From assembly GCF_025421715.1 (NCBI RefSeq), contig NZ_JAOEFC010000003.1:1-64000 (forward strand): 64,000 bases of DNA. The letters are read 5' to 3'. Below the pieces are notes generated by a model. It made no database searches. It saw nothing but the letters and a program-made list of their open reading frames with translations, and had not been told where the DNA came from. This stretch comes from Microbacterium festucae. Its GTDB lineage: Bacteria; Actinomycetota; Actinomycetes; Actinomycetales; Microbacteriaceae. This document shows, one piece after another, positions 60,745 through 64,000 of the stretch (position 1 is its first letter; each line of letters opens with the position of its first letter). The position numbers and the translations under genes are program-made.

Positions 60745-62521
60745 CGGCTCGTCGGGCCGCACCGACCCGTTGCGTCCCTCCGACCACGCGGATGCCGCCG
60801 CTCCCGCCGCCGACGGCATCACCCAGCCGGCCCTCGGCGTCGTCGGCTGGCTGCGCTGGGCGTGGCGTCAGCTGACGAGCATGCGCACCGCCCTGGTGCT
60901 GCTGCTCATGCTGGCCGTCGCCGCGATCCCCGGATCGATCGTGCCGCAGCGCAGCGCCGACCCCAACGGCGTCAGCCAGTTCCGCGTCGACAACCCCGAC
61001 CTGTTCCCGATCCTCGACGGCATGCAGCTGTTCGACGTGTACACGTCGGCGTGGTTCTCGGCGATCTACATCCTGCTGTTCATCTCGCTCATCGGATGCG
61101 TCATCCCGCGCACCAAGCACCACTGGCAGGCCCTGCGGGCCCGGCCGCCGCGCACCCCCGTGCGCCTCGCGCGCCTCGACGACCACGCCGAGGTCGTCGT
61201 GCCGGTGGCCGCCGGCGATGACGCCGTCGTCGCCGCCGGCCGCGCCGTCGATCTCGCCCAGGCCCAGCTCAAGCGCGCCGGCTACCGGGTGGAGCGCTAC
61301 GACCGCGGCGACGTGGCATCCGTCTCGGCGGAACGCGGATACCTGCGCGAGACGGGCAACCTCGTCTTCCACGGCGCCCTGGTGGGCGTGCTCATCGCCG
61401 TCGGCATCGGCGGCGGGCTCACCTACACGGGGCAGACAGTCATCACCGAGGGATCGAGCTTCGTCAACTCGCCCGGCCTCGGCTACACCTCCTTCAACCC
61501 GGGACGCTTCGTCGACACCGGCGCCCTGCCGCCCTACACCGTCACCCTCGACAGCTTCGACGTCACCTACACGCCCCTCGGCGAGCAGGGCCAAGGGCAG
61601 GCCGGCGACTTCGCCGCCCACGTGACCGTGCAAGAACCCGGCGAGCAGCCCGAAGAGGGCAGCATCCGCGTCAACCACCCCCTCGGAGTGGCCGGGGAGC
61701 GGCTCTATCTGATGGGCAACGGCTATGCGCCCTCGATCACCGTGCGCAACCCCGACGGCGAGGTCGTCTACCGCGAAGACGTCGAGTTCCTGCCGCAGGA
61801 TGCCAACATGACCTCGCTCGGCGTCGTGAAGGTGCCCGACGGGCTGGCCCAGCAGGTGGGCCTCGTCGGCTTCTTCTATCCGAGCGCGGCCAACCTCGCC
61901 ACCGGGGCGATCAGCTCGGCCTTCGGCGACCTGCTCAACCCGCTGCTCACCCTCGACGTCTACGTCGGCGACCTCGGCATCGACGACGGCACGCCCCGCA
62001 ACGTCTACGCCCTCGACACCGGCGACATGACCCAGCTCACCGGTCGCGCCATCGACGTCGACTCGATCGAGCTCGCGCCCGGGCAGACCAGCGACCTGCC
62101 CGACGGGCTCGGCACGATCACGTTCGAGGATGCGACCCAGCAGGGCGCCCCCGAAGCCGTGAAGCGCTACGTGTCGCTCTCGGTGCACCGCGACGTCGGC
62201 GCGCCGTGGGTGCTCGGCTTCGCCGTGCTCGCCCTGGCGGGCCTGCTGGCCGCCCTGTTCGTGCCGCGGCGACGCATGTGGGTGAAGGCGACCCCCACCG
62301 GCGGCGCCCTGCACATCGAGTACGCCGGACTCGCCCGCGGCGAGGACCCCGCCATCGCCACCGCCGTCGCCCAGCTGGCCCGCGAGCACGGGGAGGCGCT
62401 CGCGGGCGCTGGTGCGGGTGCTGGTGCTGGTGCTGGTGCTGGTGCTGGTGCTGGCGCTGGTGCTGACCGTGAGGGGCGCCCCGGCGACCCCGCCTCCGAG
62501 ACCCCTCCGAAAGTAGACTGA
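60725..62521 (+). CDS. resB: Cytochrome c biogenesis protein ResB (Ccs1)
   Basis: 598 aa. Three N-terminal membrane helices (TALVLLLMLAVAAIPGSIVPQ; SAIYILLFISLIGCVIP; NLVFHGALVGVLIAVGIGG), a large external domain and one C-terminal helix, the Ccs1 plan. It ligates haem to apocytochrome c with the ResC/CcsB partner. The C-terminus ends in an (Ala-Gly) run from a hexanucleotide repeat (62408-62464), poorly constrained. GTG start 60725. Confidence 0.95.
   Translation: MSNSRSDGSSGRTDPLRPSDHADAAAPAADGITQPALGVVGWLRWAWRQLTSMRTALVLLLMLAVAAIPGSIVPQRSADPNGVSQFRVDNPDLFPILDGMQLFDVYTSAWFSAIYILLFISLIGCVIPRTKHHWQALRARPPRTPVRLARLDDHAEVVVPVAAGDDAVVAAGRAVDLAQAQLKRAGYRVERYDRGDVASVSAERGYLRETGNLVFHGALVGVLIAVGIGGGLTYTGQTVITEGSSFVNSPGLGYTSFNPGRFVDTGALPPYTVTLDSFDVTYTPLGEQGQGQAGDFAAHVTVQEPGEQPEEGSIRVNHPLGVAGERLYLMGNGYAPSITVRNPDGEVVYREDVEFLPQDANMTSLGVVKVPDGLAQQVGLVGFFYPSAANLATGAISSAFGDLLNPLLTLDVYVGDLGIDDGTPRNVYALDTGDMTQLTGRAIDVDSIELAPGQTSDLPDGLGTITFEDATQQGAPEAVKRYVSLSVHRDVGAPWVLGFAVLALAGLLAALFVPRRRMWVKATPTGGALHIEYAGLARGEDPAIATAVAQLAREHGEALAGAGAGAGAGAGAGAGAGAGADREGRPGDPASETPPKVD
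62408..62464 (+). repeat. GCTGGT hexanucleotide microsatellite in resB
   Basis: About nine copies of GCTGGT with two single-base variants (GCGGGT and GCTGGC forms), coding for (Ala-Gly)n near the ResB C-terminus. Copy changes would keep frame, since the unit is six bases. Confidence 0.9.
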
Positions 62522-62526
62522 CCCGC

Positions 62527-63576
62527 ATGCCCGACACCGGCCTCTCGCTCGACGACATCTCCAAGCTGCTCGTATGGACGGCCGTCGCCATCTACACGCT
62601 GGCCTTCATGGCCTACGCGATCGATCTGGCCCGACGCTCCGACCAGGCCGCGAAGATGAAGGACGTCGCCACCGCCCGCACGCTCGTGGGCGTGGCATCC
62701 GGTGGCCGCTCGCAGACGATCGACGAGGTGCGCGCCGAGGAGGCCGACGCCCAGACGCAGCTGGAGGCGGGGCTCGGGTCGCGCCGGCGCTACCTGTGGG
62801 CGCGCATCGGCACGTCGCTGACCGTGCTCGGGTTCCTGTTCCACGTCGGCGGCGACGTGCTGCGCGGCATCGCCGCCGAGCGTGTGCCGTGGTCGAACAT
62901 GTACGAGTTCGCCCTCACCGGCACCATGCTGATCGTCGCGGTGTACCTCGTGGTGCTCTTCCGCTACGACCTGCGCTTCCTCGGATCGTTCGTCACCGGG
63001 CTCACCATCGTGCTGCTGGGCGGGGCGATCCTCGCCTACTACGTCGAGGTCGTGCCGCTGGCCGATCCGCTCAAGAGCGTGTGGCTGGTCATCCACGTGT
63101 TCGTCGCGTCGCTGGCCACCGCCTTCCTCGCGCTGGCGTTCGCCCTGTCGGTGCTGCAGCTCATGCAGAGCCGCCGCGAGCGCCTGGCGATCGCGGCCCT
63201 CGACGCGGACGAGGGTGACAAGCCCCGCCGGCAGGGGCCGCGCTTCCTGCGCACCCTGCCCTCCGCCGACGCGCTCGAGTCGCTGGCCTACCGCTTCACG
63301 ATCATCGGCTTCATCTTCTGGACGTTCACCCTCATCGCCGGGTCGATCTGGGCCAACGACGCGTGGGGTCGCTACTGGGGCTTCGACACCAAGGAAGTCT
63401 GGACCTTCGTCGTCTGGGTGCTCTACGCCGGCTACATCCACGCCCGCGCCACCCGCGGCTGGCGCGGCACCCGCTCGGCCTGGCTCTCGATCGTCGGCTT
63501 CTCGGCCGTGATGTTCAACTTCACGATCGTCAACCAGTTCTTCAAGGGCCTGCACGTCTACAGCGGCCTGAACTGA
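62527..63576 (+). CDS. ccsB: Cytochrome c biogenesis protein CcsB/ResC
   Basis: 349 aa. Eight or more helices, the external WWD-type haem motif W280-G-R-Y-W284-G-F-D287, and conserved His residues in FLFHVGGDVLRG and WLVIHVFVASLA. It exports haem and joins it to apocytochrome c with ResB. TAGACT (62514-62519) lies seven bases before ATG 62527, overlapping the resB stop region, so a second, leaderless promoter may supplement the operon. Confidence 0.95.
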   Translation: MPDTGLSLDDISKLLVWTAVAIYTLAFMAYAIDLARRSDQAAKMKDVATARTLVGVASGGRSQTIDEVRAEEADAQTQLEAGLGSRRRYLWARIGTSLTVLGFLFHVGGDVLRGIAAERVPWSNMYEFALTGTMLIVAVYLVVLFRYDLRFLGSFVTGLTIVLLGGAILAYYVEVVPLADPLKSVWLVIHVFVASLATAFLALAFALSVLQLMQSRRERLAIAALDADEGDKPRRQGPRFLRTLPSADALESLAYRFTIIGFIFWTFTLIAGSIWANDAWGRYWGFDTKEVWTFVVWVLYAGYIHARATRGWRGTRSAWLSIVGFSAVMFNFTIVNQFFKGLHVYSGLN

Positions 63577-63643
63577 GGTTTCGGGGGCCTCGGGGGTTCT
63601 CGGGGGTTCTCGGGGTTCCGGGATCCTGGGGGTCCCGGTTCTT

Positions 63644-63704
63644 GCCGAGTGTCCAAGACACGCGGCATCCGTCGCGCGCGTACCGCGTGTCTTGGACACT
63701 CGGC
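63644..63704. repeat. 61-bp perfect palindromic element, copy 1
   Basis: Two perfectly complementary 22-nt arms, 63644-63665 and 63683-63704, around a 17-base GC-rich spacer. The arm contains its own dyad GTGTCCAAGACAC. It begins 67 bases after the ccsB stop, with an irregular CGGGGGTTCT tandem repeat between (63592-63625). It would also serve as a terminator for the cytochrome c operon. Confidence 0.9.
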
Positions 63705-63816
63705 GGGGTGTTGAGCGCCTGACGTCGGGTGAGCTGCGGGCAGCAGGGGTCTGACCGATCCGGCCGGCCTCTGCCGGGTCGCTGGGGCGGCGCCGCCTGC
63801 CGGCGCGTGCCCGGAT

Positions 63817-63934
63817 GCCGAGTGTCCCGGTTCTTGCCGAGTGTCCCGGTTGATGCCGCGTGTCCCGGTTCTTGCCGAGTGTCCAAGACACGCGGCATTT
63901 GTCGCGCGCGTGCCGCGTGTCTTGGACACTCGGC
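63817..63934. repeat. Palindromic element copy 2 with three 19-bp half-site repeats
   Basis: Three 19-bp units (63817, 63836, 63855) of type GCCGAGTGTCCCGGTTCTT lead into a second copy of the 61-bp element, arms 63874-63895 and 63913-63934, again 22 nt and perfect. The same GTCCCGGTTCTTGCC joins copy 1 on its left. Spacers of the two copies differ by a few bases. Bases 63705-63816 show nothing recognisable. Confidence 0.9.
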
Positions 63935-63979
63935 CCGGTGGGGACGCGCGGAGCGCGACGGCGTGCCGAACGCGGAGGC

Positions 63980-64000
63980 TCAGGCGCGCCAGCCGTGGGC
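63980..64000 (-). CDS. Possible 3' end of a minus-strand gene cut by the window
   Basis: Reading the minus strand from the window edge gives six codons, Ala-His-Gly-Trp-Arg-Ala, then TGA (63980-63982). The stop is placed just past the palindromic repeats, as expected for a convergent gene. Too short to identify. Confidence 0.3.
   Translation of the reverse strand, partial: AHGWRA

Overview
The window is GC-rich DNA (above 70% by eye) from an actinobacterium, most likely a Microbacterium or close relative in the Microbacteriaceae. This rests on the codon use, GTG starts, many candidate leaderless genes, the tiny ribosomal protein bS22 next to an excisionase-type HTH gene (a Rv0500A/Rv0500B-like pair), an aztABCD-type zinc system, and an archaeal-type aspartyl-tRNA synthetase. 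It is mostly core and housekeeping chromosome. I found no transposase, phage gene, CRISPR array, rRNA or tRNA. The first 76 bases are a pure C homopolymer, probably a contig-end artefact.

Layout. 0-5.6 kb: a secreted lytic-transglycosylase-like protein, a PTS EIIBCA permease, coaBC and a TANGO2/NRDE protein. 5.7-8.8 kb: a YdeI-family protein and a fused thioredoxin-reductase-like/methyltransferase protein divergent from an XRE-cupin regulator. 8.8-15.6 kb: pgi and a zinc-uptake locus (aztA divergent from aztB-aztD-aztC-aztD) around a Zur-like box. 15.7-18.5 kb: a two-component system with a DUF4097 target. 18.6-20.4 kb: a HAD phosphatase and an aldo/keto reductase. 20.4-25.1 kb: siderophore uptake (reductase divergent from binding protein, two permeases and ATPase) with a DtxR/IdeR box. 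25.1-31.4 kb: small enzymes, a winged-helix regulator behind a leaderless 32-codon ORF ending in clustered Cys codons, an acidic protein, an alpha/beta hydrolase and an MFS exporter. 31.4-42.1 kb: sbcD-sbcC, a degenerate phosphopantetheinyl-transferase-like protein, nadE and a large RecB-like nuclease/helicase. 42.1-45.7 kb: two ten-unit arrays of a 63-bp nested palindrome on either side of DUF808, tadA and upp. 45.7-54.4 kb: a hydrolase, proC, ktrAB-type K+ uptake, an ArsR-like regulator, a DrrAB exporter with TetR regulator, excisionase-HTH, bS22, glutaredoxin and Dabb proteins. 54.5-58.7 kb: MscS channel, PtpB-like phosphatase, aspS, DedA. 58.7-63.6 kb: cytochrome c maturation system II. 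63.6-64 kb: a second palindrome family.

The clearest functional units are zinc homeostasis (with pgi apparently cotranscribed with aztA), iron-siderophore uptake, envelope-stress signalling, K+ homeostasis and cytochrome c assembly. The least explained features are the nested-palindrome arrays, which sit at 3' ends and convergent junctions, and the leaderless Cys-tail ORF, which resembles the cysteine-responsive attenuators known from mycobacteria but lies upstream of a regulator.
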